A DNA stretch of 10,114 nt from contig CAJUQB010000140.1 of assembly GCA_910588285.1 (NCBI GenBank), positions 1-10,114 on the forward strand, in the 5' to 3' direction. This DNA is from an uncultured Lachnospiraceae bacterium. Lineage in GTDB: Bacteria; Bacillota; Clostridia; Lachnospirales; Lachnospiraceae. The notes under the pieces are model-generated. The model was not told where the DNA came from. It did not search any database and saw only the letters and a list, made by a program, of their open reading frames with translations. This document shows positions 1 through 5,946 of the stretch, in pieces. The translations under genes were made by a program, and so were the position numbers. Position 1 is the stretch's first letter. Each line of letters opens with the position of its first letter.

Positions 1-547
1 GTACGGATCCGCCGGAAAAATCCTCCCCGCTGTAATGGCGGCTGACAACACTGGCATTCAGGCCGTAGAGGCTTTGAATGGCCTGTTCGGCAGCCTTTTC
101 CAGGGAAACAAGCACATCCTCCAGGGGCTGATGCACCCACTTCTGGGAGGTTCGCCCGGAGATGGCCCGATCCTCAATCATAATGTGGGAGGTGAGCCAG
201 CCAATGCAGATCCCAAGGAAGTGCTGGACGGATGCAACCGAATAATTCTGTTCCTCCAGCTCCTCCTGCAGGGCGGCAAGAGTTTTGTCGCGCATATCGT
301 CATGCAGGCTTTTATGCAGTTCATACTGTTCATATTGGATGGACTGCATATAGGCCTCTTCCTCAGCGAAATGCTTCAGGGTGTAGCTTTTGAAATATTT
401 GATGCCCTCCCGGCAGGCATGCTGCTGCTTATCCGGGTCTTCGTTCAGGCTGATGAGCTTGCCAACAATAGAAAAAAGCCGCTGGTGAGCTTTGTCAACA
501 ACCTCAACGCCTATGCTGAAACGATCATTCCATTCTACTGTTTTCAA
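1..547 (-). CDS. Bacteriohemerythrin-type protein with C-terminal extension, 3' end cut by window edge
   Basis: This protein binds O2 at a non-haem di-iron centre; bacterial members act in oxygen sensing, storage or delivery, often in motile microaerophiles and anaerobes. The visible 182 residues open with the family signature WNDRFSIGV (6-14). All seven expected iron ligands are present: H21, H59, E63, H78, H82, H121 and D126 (HxxxE, HxxxH and HxxxxD motifs). The start is TTG at 547, chosen because AGAAAGGAA lies at good distance upstream, the family begins right there, and no in-frame ATG is nearby. Residues 127-182 continue past the hemerythrin domain and remain open at base 1, so the protein is larger than a single-domain bacteriohemerythrin (usually about 130-140 aa). 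The extension (LEKAAEQAIQSLYGLNASVV region) vaguely resembles the start of a CheX-like domain, but this is a guess. The gene is divergent from the HD-domain gene. Confidence 0.9.
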   Translation of the reverse strand, partial: MKTVEWNDRFSIGVEVVDKAHQRLFSIVGKLISLNEDPDKQQHACREGIKYFKSYTLKHFAEEEAYMQSIQYEQYELHKSLHDDMRDKTLAALQEELEEQNYSVASVQHFLGICIGWLTSHIMIEDRAISGRTSQKWVHQPLEDVLVSLEKAAEQAIQSLYGLNASVVSRHYSGEDFSGGSV

Positions 548-612
548 TGTTTTAGTTCCTTTCTGAATATTTGGCCTCCCTGGGGACAGCGGGGCCCGTT
601 TTTTCTTTCATC

Positions 613-641
613 AGTTTACCATATTTTAGTGGAATAGACAA
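613..641 (-). promoter_or_regulatory. Probable sigma-A promoter of the hemerythrin gene
   Basis: On the minus strand, TTGTCT (641-636) is followed after 17 bases by TAAACT (618-613), with an extended -10 TGG just upstream. The transcript would start near 606, leaving a leader of about 58 bases. That leader holds a GC-rich, bulged hairpin around 571-598. Read by eye only. Confidence 0.6.
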
Positions 642-668
642 CGGTACTTTTCTATTCGTTACGAAATA

Positions 669-698
669 TTGACCCCGCGCTTTTTGTTATGCTAAAAT
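669..698 (+). promoter_or_regulatory. Probable sigma-A promoter of the HD-domain gene
   Basis: TTGACC (669-674) and TAAAAT (693-698) are 18 bases apart, with an extended -10 TGC at 690-692. This lies back to back with the leftward hemerythrin promoter, so the two genes share one divergent control region. Confidence 0.65.
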
Positions 699-759
699 AA
701 AGAAAGCTTAGCAAGAGTGAGCAATGGCTTTGATGAGTAAGAGCGAGGAGGAATACGAA

Positions 760-1332
760 ATGATAAAATTGGCAAGAGAAGAGGCCTGGGAGCTGCTGAC
801 GGAATACAACCAGTCAGATGCCCTGCAAAAGCACGCCTTGGAAGTGGAGGCAGTGATGGTCCACTTTGCCGGTCTTTCCGGAGAGGATGAGGAGGTCTGG
901 GGCGTTGCGGGCCTTCTCCACGATTTGGATTATGAAAGGTTTCCGGAGGAACACTGCAGGAAAGCAGAGGAGATTCTGCGGGAGCGCGGCGTGGATGAGC
1001 TGTATATCCGGGCAATGAATGCCCACGGCTATGGGATCTGCACCCAGGTTAAGCCGGAGAGCAGGATGGAGCAGGTATTGTATACCATTGACGAGCTGAC
1101 CGGGCTGATCCATGCAGCCTGCCTGATGCGGCCCTCCAGGAGTGTGCTGGATTTGGAAGTGAAGTCTGTAAAAAAGAAGTTCAAGACCAAGAGCTTTGCG
1201 GCGGGAGTGGACCGGGAGATTATTTTAAAGGGCTGTGAAATGCTGGGAATGACATTGGATGAGGTGATTGGCGAGACCATTGAAGGAATGCGGAAAAAGG
1301 CGGAGGAGATTGGGCTGAAGGGAGAGCTATAA
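760..1332 (+). CDS. HD-domain (HDIG-type) predicted metal-dependent phosphohydrolase
   Basis: This is a small soluble HD-superfamily protein of 190 aa, predicted to hydrolyse a phosphate ester with a bound metal; its substrate is unknown. The metal-ligand pattern is visible: H25, the H54-D55 doublet in GLLHDLDYE, a further histidine at H89 and D111 in the YTIDEL segment. The layout fits the stand-alone predicted hydrolases of the HDIG group rather than RelA/SpoT or the large HD-GYP proteins. An in-frame ATG lies at 724, but the start at 760 is preferred because AGGAGG (746-751) sits 8 bases before it, while 724 has only a weak site. The gene is followed by an A/T-rich run and then the promoter of the GntR operon, so it is probably transcribed alone. 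Confidence 0.85.
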   Translation: MIKLAREEAWELLTEYNQSDALQKHALEVEAVMVHFAGLSGEDEEVWGVAGLLHDLDYERFPEEHCRKAEEILRERGVDELYIRAMNAHGYGICTQVKPESRMEQVLYTIDELTGLIHAACLMRPSRSVLDLEVKSVKKKFKTKSFAAGVDREIILKGCEMLGMTLDEVIGETIEGMRKKAEEIGLKGEL

Positions 1333-1349
1333 AAAATTTTTTTGAAAAT

Positions 1350-1388
1350 AAACAGTATATAACAGTTGACAACTGTTGTATACTGTTT
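1350..1388. promoter_or_regulatory. 39-base near-perfect palindrome, probable operator of the GntR regulator
   Basis: Two 19-base arms (1350-1368 and 1370-1388) pair around base 1369 with a single mismatch (1360/1378). The outer arms read AACAGTATA and TATACTGTT and the inner arms AACAGTTG and CAACTGTT. The palindrome covers the -35 box and most of the spacer of the promoter at 1366-1394. A further copy of TATACTGTT (1389-1397) covers the -10 box. YtrA-type GntR repressors are known to bind long inverted repeats in their own promoters, so autorepression is the natural inference. Confidence 0.75.
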
Positions 1389-1394
1389 TATACT
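1366..1394 (+). promoter_or_regulatory. Strong sigma-A promoter of the GntR-ABC operon
   Basis: TTGACA (1366-1371) is separated by exactly 17 bases from TATACT (1389-1394). The predicted transcript start near 1401 is just ahead of the ribosome binding site of the GntR gene. The whole element is embedded in the palindrome described separately. Confidence 0.8.
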
Positions 1395-1417
1395 GTTATA
1401 TAGATGGAGGAATCAAT

Positions 1418-1798
1418 ATGCATATTATCATTCACCATTCATCTATGGTACCGATTTACGAACAGATTGTGAACAGGATTAAGACAGAAATCAGCCGGGG
1501 TGAGCTTTTGCCTGATACCATGCTGCCCTCGGTACGCGGCTTGTCCAACCAGCTGAAGATCAGCGCCCTTACCGTGAAGAAGGCATATGACTGCCTGGAG
1601 GAGGAAGGATATGTGGTGACGGTCCATGGCAAGGGGACCTTTGTGGCCAGGTCCAATCCAGAGCTCCTGGCAGAGGCACAGCAGAGAGAGGTGGAAGAGG
1701 CCTTTTCGGCGGCGCTGGAACGGGCAAGGGACTGCGGCATGGATGCGGACAGGGTGCGTCAGCTGTTTGCGTTGATGATGGAGGAATATTATGATTGA
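1418..1798 (+). CDS. GntR-family transcriptional regulator, YtrA subfamily
   Basis: This 126-aa DNA-binding repressor has an N-terminal winged helix and only a short C-terminal dimerisation tail, which is the hallmark of the YtrA subfamily. Family marks include PIYEQIV, LPSVRGLS, an ALTVKKAYDCLEEEGYV recognition segment and the wing motif GKGTFV. No large effector-binding domain is present. The start at 1418 is chosen over the upstream ATG at 1376 because GGAGGAA precedes it and because 1376 would lie inside the promoter. Its last bases overlap the ATP-binding gene by 8 (stop at 1796-1798, next start at 1791), so translation is probably coupled. YtrA-type regulators typically control their own ABC operon and respond to envelope stress or antibiotics; the inducer here is unknown. 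Confidence 0.92.
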   Translation: MHIIIHHSSMVPIYEQIVNRIKTEISRGELLPDTMLPSVRGLSNQLKISALTVKKAYDCLEEEGYVVTVHGKGTFVARSNPELLAEAQQREVEEAFSAALERARDCGMDADRVRQLFALMMEEYYD

Positions 1799-2648
1799 AT
1801 TGAACCATGTGTGTAAGAGGTATGAGCATTTCAGCCTGGATGTTTCCATGAGGGTAAAACCTGGCTGTATCACAGGCTTTGTGGGCAAGAATGGAGCAGG
1901 AAAAAGCACCACCTTCAAGTTGATTCTCGGGTTGACTGCAGCAGAAGGCGGCCAGGCCTGTGTACTGGGAAGGAGCCCGGCAGAGCTGACGCCCAGGGAG
2001 CGGCAGCAGATCGGTGTGGCAATGGCAGAGTCGGGATTTTCCACCTACCTGTCCATTCGGGATATTGCCGCTATTTTAAAACAGATGTATGCTGCCTTTT
2101 CCGAGGGTGAATTCCTGGAGCAGTGCCGGAGATTTGAGCTGCCCACAGACCAGAGGATCGGGAAGTTTTCCACAGGGATGAAGGCAAAGCTGAAGGTGCT
2201 GACGGCAGCCAGCCATCAGGCAAAGCTGCTGGTGCTGGACGAACCCACCTCAGGGCTGGATGTGATGGCCAGGAATGAGCTTTTGGATATGCTGCGGGAC
2301 TATATGGAACAGGATGCGGAGCGCTCGATTCTCATAAGCTCCCATATTTCCTCGGATCTGGAACGGCTTTGCGACGATATTTATCTCATTCACCAGGGCA
2401 GGATCCTGCTCCACGAGGACACAGATGTGCTGCTGGGAAGTTATGGGATCCTGAAAGCGGACGCTGCCCAGTATGCAAGGCTGGATCCCCGGTATCTGAT
2501 CCGCAGCCGGAGGGAGGGCTTTGGATATACCTGCCTGACAGACCAGCAGCAGTATTACCGGGACAATTATCCGGATGTGGTGCTGGAAAAGGGGAATCTG
2601 GATGATGTGATCCTGATGATGGTTGACGAAGCGGCTGCCGGAATGTGA
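1791..2648 (+). CDS. ABC transporter ATP-binding protein (YtrB-like)
   Basis: This 285-aa cytoplasmic ATPase powers an ABC-2 type exporter. Visible motifs are Walker A GKNGAGKST (32-40), signature-type FSTGMKAKLKV (126-136), Walker B LLVLDE (146-151), D-loop SGLD (154-157) and switch histidine H185. The signature is FSTGM instead of LSGGQ and the Q-loop position appears to be Glu80; both are common in drug and peptide exporters of this branch. Residues after about 210 form a C-terminal extension of the kind seen in ABC-2 ATPases. The gene overlaps the GntR regulator and is followed 26 bases later by the permease, so the three genes form one operon. The transported substrate cannot be told from sequence. 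Confidence 0.95.
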   Translation: MIELNHVCKRYEHFSLDVSMRVKPGCITGFVGKNGAGKSTTFKLILGLTAAEGGQACVLGRSPAELTPRERQQIGVAMAESGFSTYLSIRDIAAILKQMYAAFSEGEFLEQCRRFELPTDQRIGKFSTGMKAKLKVLTAASHQAKLLVLDEPTSGLDVMARNELLDMLRDYMEQDAERSILISSHISSDLERLCDDIYLIHQGRILLHEDTDVLLGSYGILKADAAQYARLDPRYLIRSRREGFGYTCLTDQQQYYRDNYPDVVLEKGNLDDVILMMVDEAAAGM

Positions 2649-2674
2649 GTATATTTAGAACGGAGGGATGGACA

Positions 2675-3331
2675 ATGAGAGGATTATTGGTAAAGGATTT
2701 TCGCCTGCTGCGGCAGCGGACGCGGTTTTTTGTGCTGCTGCTGGTTGCGGCATTGTGCCTGGGGATGACCCGGCAGGATTCTACCCTTGTGATCAGCTAC
2801 CTGACGCTGGTTATGGCGCTGTTTTCAGCCAGCTCCATCAGCTATGACGAATATGACAACTGCTATTGCTTTTTGCTGACGCTGCCCATTGACCGCAGGA
2901 CCTATGCCAGAGAAAAATATCTGTTTGGCATGATCCTGGGGATTTCAGCCTGGCTTGTGGGAAGCCTCATCCACTGTATGGCGGTTGTGTCCCAGGGACA
3001 GCCTGCACACCTGTATGAGGACTTTATGGAGGCGCTGATGTATATTCCGGTCTTTGTGGCGGTACTTTCCCTGATACTGCCGGTCCAGCTGAAATATGGT
3101 GCAGAGCGGGGGCGGATGGCCCTGGTGGTGATCATGGGAATCCTGGCGGTTGTCATTATGGCGATGAATCAGATTGTAAAGACAACCGGTCTGCCGGTTG
3201 GGAGGCTGCTGACCCTGCTGACCGGAATGGGGGACTGGATGTTTCTTTTGTTATGCTTTGCCATTGCAGCGGCAGCGGCAGGCATCTCCTGCCGGATCAG
3301 CGTGAGAATCATGGAGAAAAAGGAGCTGTAG
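2675..3331 (+). CDS. ABC-2 type permease (ABC2_membrane_5-like)
   Basis: This 218-aa integral membrane protein has about six predicted hydrophobic segments (near 18-31, 37-56, 83-105, 120-140, 147-167 and 190-212). After the second comes the typical loop YDEYDNCYCFLLTLPIDRR (57-75), a mark of the ABC2_membrane_5 group often paired with YtrA-type regulators and YtrB-like ATPases. An in-frame GTG at 2645 overlaps the stop of the ATPase gene, but ATG 2675 is preferred: GGAGGG (2662-2667) lies 7 bases upstream and the family begins MRGLLVKDFRLL. Only one permease gene is present, so the transporter is presumably a homodimer of permeases with two ATPase subunits. Confidence 0.88.
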   Translation: MRGLLVKDFRLLRQRTRFFVLLLVAALCLGMTRQDSTLVISYLTLVMALFSASSISYDEYDNCYCFLLTLPIDRRTYAREKYLFGMILGISAWLVGSLIHCMAVVSQGQPAHLYEDFMEALMYIPVFVAVLSLILPVQLKYGAERGRMALVVIMGILAVVIMAMNQIVKTTGLPVGRLLTLLTGMGDWMFLLLCFAIAAAAAGISCRISVRIMEKKEL

Positions 3332-3337
3332 CACGGG

Positions 3338-3390
3338 TACTACCATAAATACTACCTGGGAGTATGGGGGAATGGGCCCGGCAGTAGTAT
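3338..3390 (+). repeat. TACTACC direct repeats and 12-bp stem-loop upstream of the motA-type gene
   Basis: TACTACC occurs at 3338-3344 and 3350-3356, 12 bases apart. ATACTACCTGGG (3349-3360) can pair with CCCGG (3377-3381) plus GTAGTAT (3384-3390), leaving a CA bulge and one G-U pair. No T-run follows, so it is a poor intrinsic terminator. It may be a protein-binding site or a leader structure. I see no convincing sigma-A or sigma-28 promoter in the spacer 3332-3462. Confidence 0.5.
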
Positions 3391-3462
3391 AGAAAATATA
3401 GGACAGATGGGATATAGTAGAGCAGTAAAAAAGAGACAGAGTTTTCAGAAAGGATGGTTATT

Positions 3463-4245
3463 ATGAATATTGCTGCTCTGCTTGGTTTTATTTTATGTTT
3501 TGCATTGCTTCTGTCGGCCATTGCCACCAACGGAGGTCTGGGAAGTGCCCTTCAGTTTATCCACCTCCCGTCCATGCTGGTGACCTTTGGCGGCTCCTTC
3601 TGCGCCCTGATGATTACTGCAGATACCATGGCAGATTATCTGGACGGCCTTAGGGGATTTGGAGCTGCCTTTAAAAAGGTAAAGGTGTCGGTGGATGATA
3701 TTTCCCATCAGATCCTGGAGGTGGCAGATCTGGCCAGGAAGGACGGCCTGCTGGCACTGGAGGAGTACGGAGATCAGATTGAGGATGAATTTATGAAAAA
3801 GGGCGTCAGCCTGATTGTGGATGGGACGGAGCCGGAGCTGGTGAAGGACATTCTGGAAAATGATATGATCCACAAGGTGGAGCGGAATAAGAAACAGGTA
3901 AAATTCTGGCAGGATCTGGGCTCCTACGGCCCTGCCTGGGGAATGCTTGGGACGCTGATCGGACTGATCAATATGATGCGGAGCATGGGGTCCGATGCCT
4001 CTGCCATCGGCGCAGGCATGTCCCTGGCCCTGATCACCACCCTCTATGGCTCCCTTCTGGCCAACTGGGTCTGCATTCCCCTGTCCCGAAAGCTAGAGAA
4101 GAGCAGCGAGGCCCAGGAGCTGGCCATGGAGCTGATCATTGAAGGCATACTGTCCATCCAGGCCGGAGAGAATCCGCATATTATCCGTGAGAAGCTGCGT
4201 TCCTTCCGGGAGAATAATACGGCGCTGGAGGAAGAGGCGGCTTGA
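3463..4245 (+). CDS. motA: MotA/TolQ/ExbB-type proton channel, flagellar motor stator protein MotA
   Basis: MotA forms the ion channel and torque-generating part of the flagellar stator together with MotB. The 260-aa product has four hydrophobic segments (near 1-21, 32-53, 152-173 and 182-206). The cytoplasmic loop carries ARKDGLLALEEY (91-102), matching the conserved charged loop that contacts the rotor. P157 (GPAWGMLGTLIGL) and P206 (CIPLSRKL) correspond to the two conserved prolines. The start at 3463 (MNIAALLGF) is chosen over ATG 3454 because AAAGGA (3449-3454) sits 8 bases before 3463 and overlaps 3454. MotA is nearly always followed by motB; here the next gene is ychF under its own promoter, so the partner must be elsewhere. 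Distant relatives (TolQ/ExbB) are less likely given the length and motifs. Confidence 0.88.
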   Translation: MNIAALLGFILCFALLLSAIATNGGLGSALQFIHLPSMLVTFGGSFCALMITADTMADYLDGLRGFGAAFKKVKVSVDDISHQILEVADLARKDGLLALEEYGDQIEDEFMKKGVSLIVDGTEPELVKDILENDMIHKVERNKKQVKFWQDLGSYGPAWGMLGTLIGLINMMRSMGSDASAIGAGMSLALITTLYGSLLANWVCIPLSRKLEKSSEAQELAMELIIEGILSIQAGENPHIIREKLRSFRENNTALEEEAA

Positions 4246-4278
4246 GCGGCAGGGATAGGAGCGTTGGAATATTGCTGT

Positions 4279-4293
4279 TGGTAATATTTACCA
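4279..4293. repeat. 15-base perfect inverted repeat between motA and ychF
   Basis: TGGTAA (4279-4284) and TTACCA (4288-4293) are perfect complements around TAT. There is no T-run after it, so termination is doubtful. It lies about 20 bases before the -35 box of ychF, where an activator or repressor could bind. Confidence 0.45.
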
Positions 4294-4311
4294 GGCTTAT
4301 GAATCCTGTGA

Positions 4312-4340
4312 TTTACTTTTGCGTCTTGATATGCTATACT
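4312..4340 (+). promoter_or_regulatory. Probable extended -10 promoter of ychF
   Basis: TTTACT (4312-4317) and TATACT (4335-4340) are 17 bases apart, with TGC extending the -10 box. The expected transcript start near 4347 gives a leader of about 58 bases. Confidence 0.65.
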
Positions 4341-4349
4341 GGCATAGGT

Positions 4350-4366
4350 ATTCCTGGTGCAGGAAT
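4350..4366 (+). other. 5' leader hairpin of the ychF transcript
   Basis: ATTCCTG (4350-4356) pairs perfectly with CAGGAAT (4360-4366) around the loop GTG. It lies within a few bases of the predicted 5' end of the message, where a stem can protect the RNA from decay. It could instead be an operator overlapping the start of transcription. Confidence 0.5.
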
Positions 4367-4404
4367 CCTACAATATCAAGAGATTCAAAGGAGATTAAGA
4401 TAAA

Positions 4405-5505
4405 ATGAAATTAGGAATCGTAGGCCTCCCAAATGTGGGAAAGAGCACCCTGTTTAATTCTCTGACCAAGGCTGGGGCAGAATCCGCCAACTACCCCTTC
4501 TGTACCATTGACCCCAACGTGGGGATCGTGCAGGTGCCGGACGAGCGGATCCGAAGGCTGGGGGAGCTGTACCACACCAAGAAGGTGACACCGGCGGTCA
4601 TTGAGTTTGTGGACATTGCAGGGCTGGTGAAGGGCGCCAGCAAGGGCGAGGGCCTGGGCAATCAGTTCCTGGCCAATATCCGGGAGGTGGATGCCATTGT
4701 CCATGTGGTGCGCTGCTTTGAGGACGCGAACATCGTCCATGTGGATGGGAGCATTGATCCGGCCAGGGATATTGAGACCATCAACCTGGAGCTGATTTTC
4801 TCGGATCTTGAGATTCTGGAGCGCCGCATTGCCAAGGTGGGCAAGCAGGCCAGGATGGACAAGGGGCTGGCCAAGGAGCTGGAGCTTCTGGAGGCATTGA
4901 AGGCACATCTGGAAAATGGCAGGATGGCCCGGAATTTCCAGGTGCCTGAGGATGAGGATATGGAAGCCTGGTTTGCCTCCTACAACCTCCTGACAGCCAA
5001 GAAGACCATCTATGCGGCCAATGTGACGGAGGACCATCTGGCGGATGACGGAGCCTCCAATGAGCATGTGGCCTCAGTCCGTGCCATTGCACAGGAGGAG
5101 GGAAGCGAGGTGTTCGTAATCTGTGCCCAGATCGAGCAGGAGATTGCGGAGCTGGAGGAGGACGAGAAGGCCATGTTCCTGGAGGAGCTTGGTCTTGCGG
5201 AATCCGGCCTGGATAAGCTGGTGAAGGCCAGCTACAGCCTGCTGGGGCTCATCAGCTTCCTCACTGCCGGGGAGGACGAATGCCGTGCCTGGACCATTAA
5301 GAAGGGAACCAAGGCACCCCAGGCAGCCGGAAAGATCCATACGGATTTTGAGCGCGGCTTTATCAAGGCTGAGGTAGTGAACTATCAGGATCTTCTGGAC
5401 AACGGGAGTCTTGGGGCAGCCAGGGAAAAGGGAATCGTCGGAATGGAAGGCAAGGAATATGTGGTGAAGGACGGCGACGTGATCTTGTTCCGTTTTAATG
5501 TCTAG
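4405..5505 (+). CDS. ychF: Redox-regulated ATPase YchF (Obg-like ATPase)
   Basis: YchF is a ribosome-associated P-loop ATPase of the Obg family, linked to translation and oxidative stress. At 366 aa it has normal full length (about 363-366). The nucleotide site shows Walker A GLPNVGKST (7-15), G3 DIAG (70-73) followed by LVKGASKGEGLGNQFL (74-89), and NVTE (207-210) at G4. NxxE replaces NKxD there, which is the YchF mark that favours ATP over GTP. A coiled-coil insert spans about 135-200 and the C-terminal TGS domain about 281-364, ending GDVILFRFNV. AAAGGAG (4387-4393) lies 11 bases before the start. It is very probably led by its own promoter rather than cotranscribed with motA. Confidence 0.98.
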   Translation: MKLGIVGLPNVGKSTLFNSLTKAGAESANYPFCTIDPNVGIVQVPDERIRRLGELYHTKKVTPAVIEFVDIAGLVKGASKGEGLGNQFLANIREVDAIVHVVRCFEDANIVHVDGSIDPARDIETINLELIFSDLEILERRIAKVGKQARMDKGLAKELELLEALKAHLENGRMARNFQVPEDEDMEAWFASYNLLTAKKTIYAANVTEDHLADDGASNEHVASVRAIAQEEGSEVFVICAQIEQEIAELEEDEKAMFLEELGLAESGLDKLVKASYSLLGLISFLTAGEDECRAWTIKKGTKAPQAAGKIHTDFERGFIKAEVVNYQDLLDNGSLGAAREKGIVGMEGKEYVVKDGDVILFRFNV

Positions 5506-5531
5506 GCCTGCCGGTAATATCTTTGGATCGT

Positions 5532-5568
5532 TACGCATAGAATACGGTAAGGAGGGGTTCTATGCGTA
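5532..5568 (+). promoter_or_regulatory. Perfect 11-bp hairpin enclosing the ribosome binding site and start codon of the ylmC-type gene
   Basis: TACGCATAGAA (5532-5542) is an exact reverse complement of TTCTATGCGTA (5558-5568). The 15-base loop (5543-5557) contains AAGGAGGGG, and the ATG (5562-5564) lies within the right arm. In RNA this would expose the ribosome binding site in the loop but pair the start codon, so it could throttle translation or respond to temperature or a ligand. As DNA, it could equally be an operator. Confidence 0.7.
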
Positions 5569-5804
5569 TCTGTGATTTGCGAGAGAAGGAGGTCGTCAAT
5601 GTCTGTACCTGCCACTGCATCGGTTTTGTGATGGATGTGGACATCGACGAATGTACCGGCTGCGTCAGGGCATTGATCGTCCCGGGCCCGGCAAAGTTCT
5701 GGGGGATATTCGGAAGAGAATTCGAGTATGTGATCCCCTGGAAGGATATTGTGAAAATCGGCCCGGATATTATCCTTGTTGAGATTAAAGAAGAAAAATG
5801 TTGA
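5562..5804 (+). CDS. YlmC/YmxH-family PRC-barrel protein, sporulation-associated
   Basis: This small 80-aa protein begins MRICDLREKEVVNV and carries the conserved G-x-V-x-D-V-D-I-D segment (GFVMDVDIDE) and the VIPWKDIVKIGPDIILVEI ending, as in the YlmC/YmxH family of PRC-barrel proteins in spore formers. The biochemical role of the family is not established; it is usually named after sporulation association in Bacillus. Four cysteines lie in the N-terminal half (C4, C15, C17 and C25, with a fifth at about C31), and one is the final residue. AAGGAGGGG is 4-5 bases before the ATG, and both are within a hairpin described separately. The stop codon overlaps the -35 box of the nrdR promoter. Confidence 0.85.
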   Translation: MRICDLREKEVVNVCTCHCIGFVMDVDIDECTGCVRALIVPGPAKFWGIFGREFEYVIPWKDIVKIGPDIILVEIKEEKC

Positions 5805-5840
5805 CAGGAGTTGCAAAAATCTCTATAATTTATTTATAAT
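5801..5840 (+). promoter_or_regulatory. Full-consensus sigma-A promoter of nrdR, with a second overlapping promoter
   Basis: TTGACA (5801-5806) and TATAAT (5824-5829) are separated by exactly 17 bases, a perfect consensus. A second pair, TTGCAA (5811-5816) and TATAAT (5835-5840) at 18 bases, lies 10-11 bases downstream. The -35 of the first covers the stop codon of the ylmC-type gene. Confidence 0.85.
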
Positions 5841-5946
5841 ATACCAATATATTTATGATACCAGGATCAAAAGGTCAATAAATCCAAATCATATTTATGA
5901 GTGGAAGATATAATTGAAAATTGTAGAGGAATGGGAGGAAGCGCAT

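Noticed and set aside
35..637. Long open frame on the plus strand antisense to the hemerythrin gene
   Set aside because: The minus strand encodes a full hemerythrin domain with all iron ligands; the plus-strand translation resembles no family and has no convincing ribosome binding site.
1791..2648. Degenerate ABC ATPase (FSTGM signature, Glu in the Q-loop position)
   Set aside because: Both are ordinary variants in ABC-2 type exporter ATPases; Walker A, Walker B and the switch histidine are intact.
2645..2675. Longer permease starting at GTG 2645, overlapping the ATPase gene
   Set aside because: A good ribosome binding site lies before ATG 2675, and the extra ten residues do not resemble the family start.
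3332..3462. Sigma-28 flagellar promoter before motA
   Set aside because: Short TAAA tracts exist, but no matching GCCGATAA-like -10 element lies at the right spacing.
5842..5857. Possible NrdR box in the nrdR leader
   Set aside because: Only the central CAATATATT part fits the known box; the outer bases do not match and there is no second box at the usual spacing.
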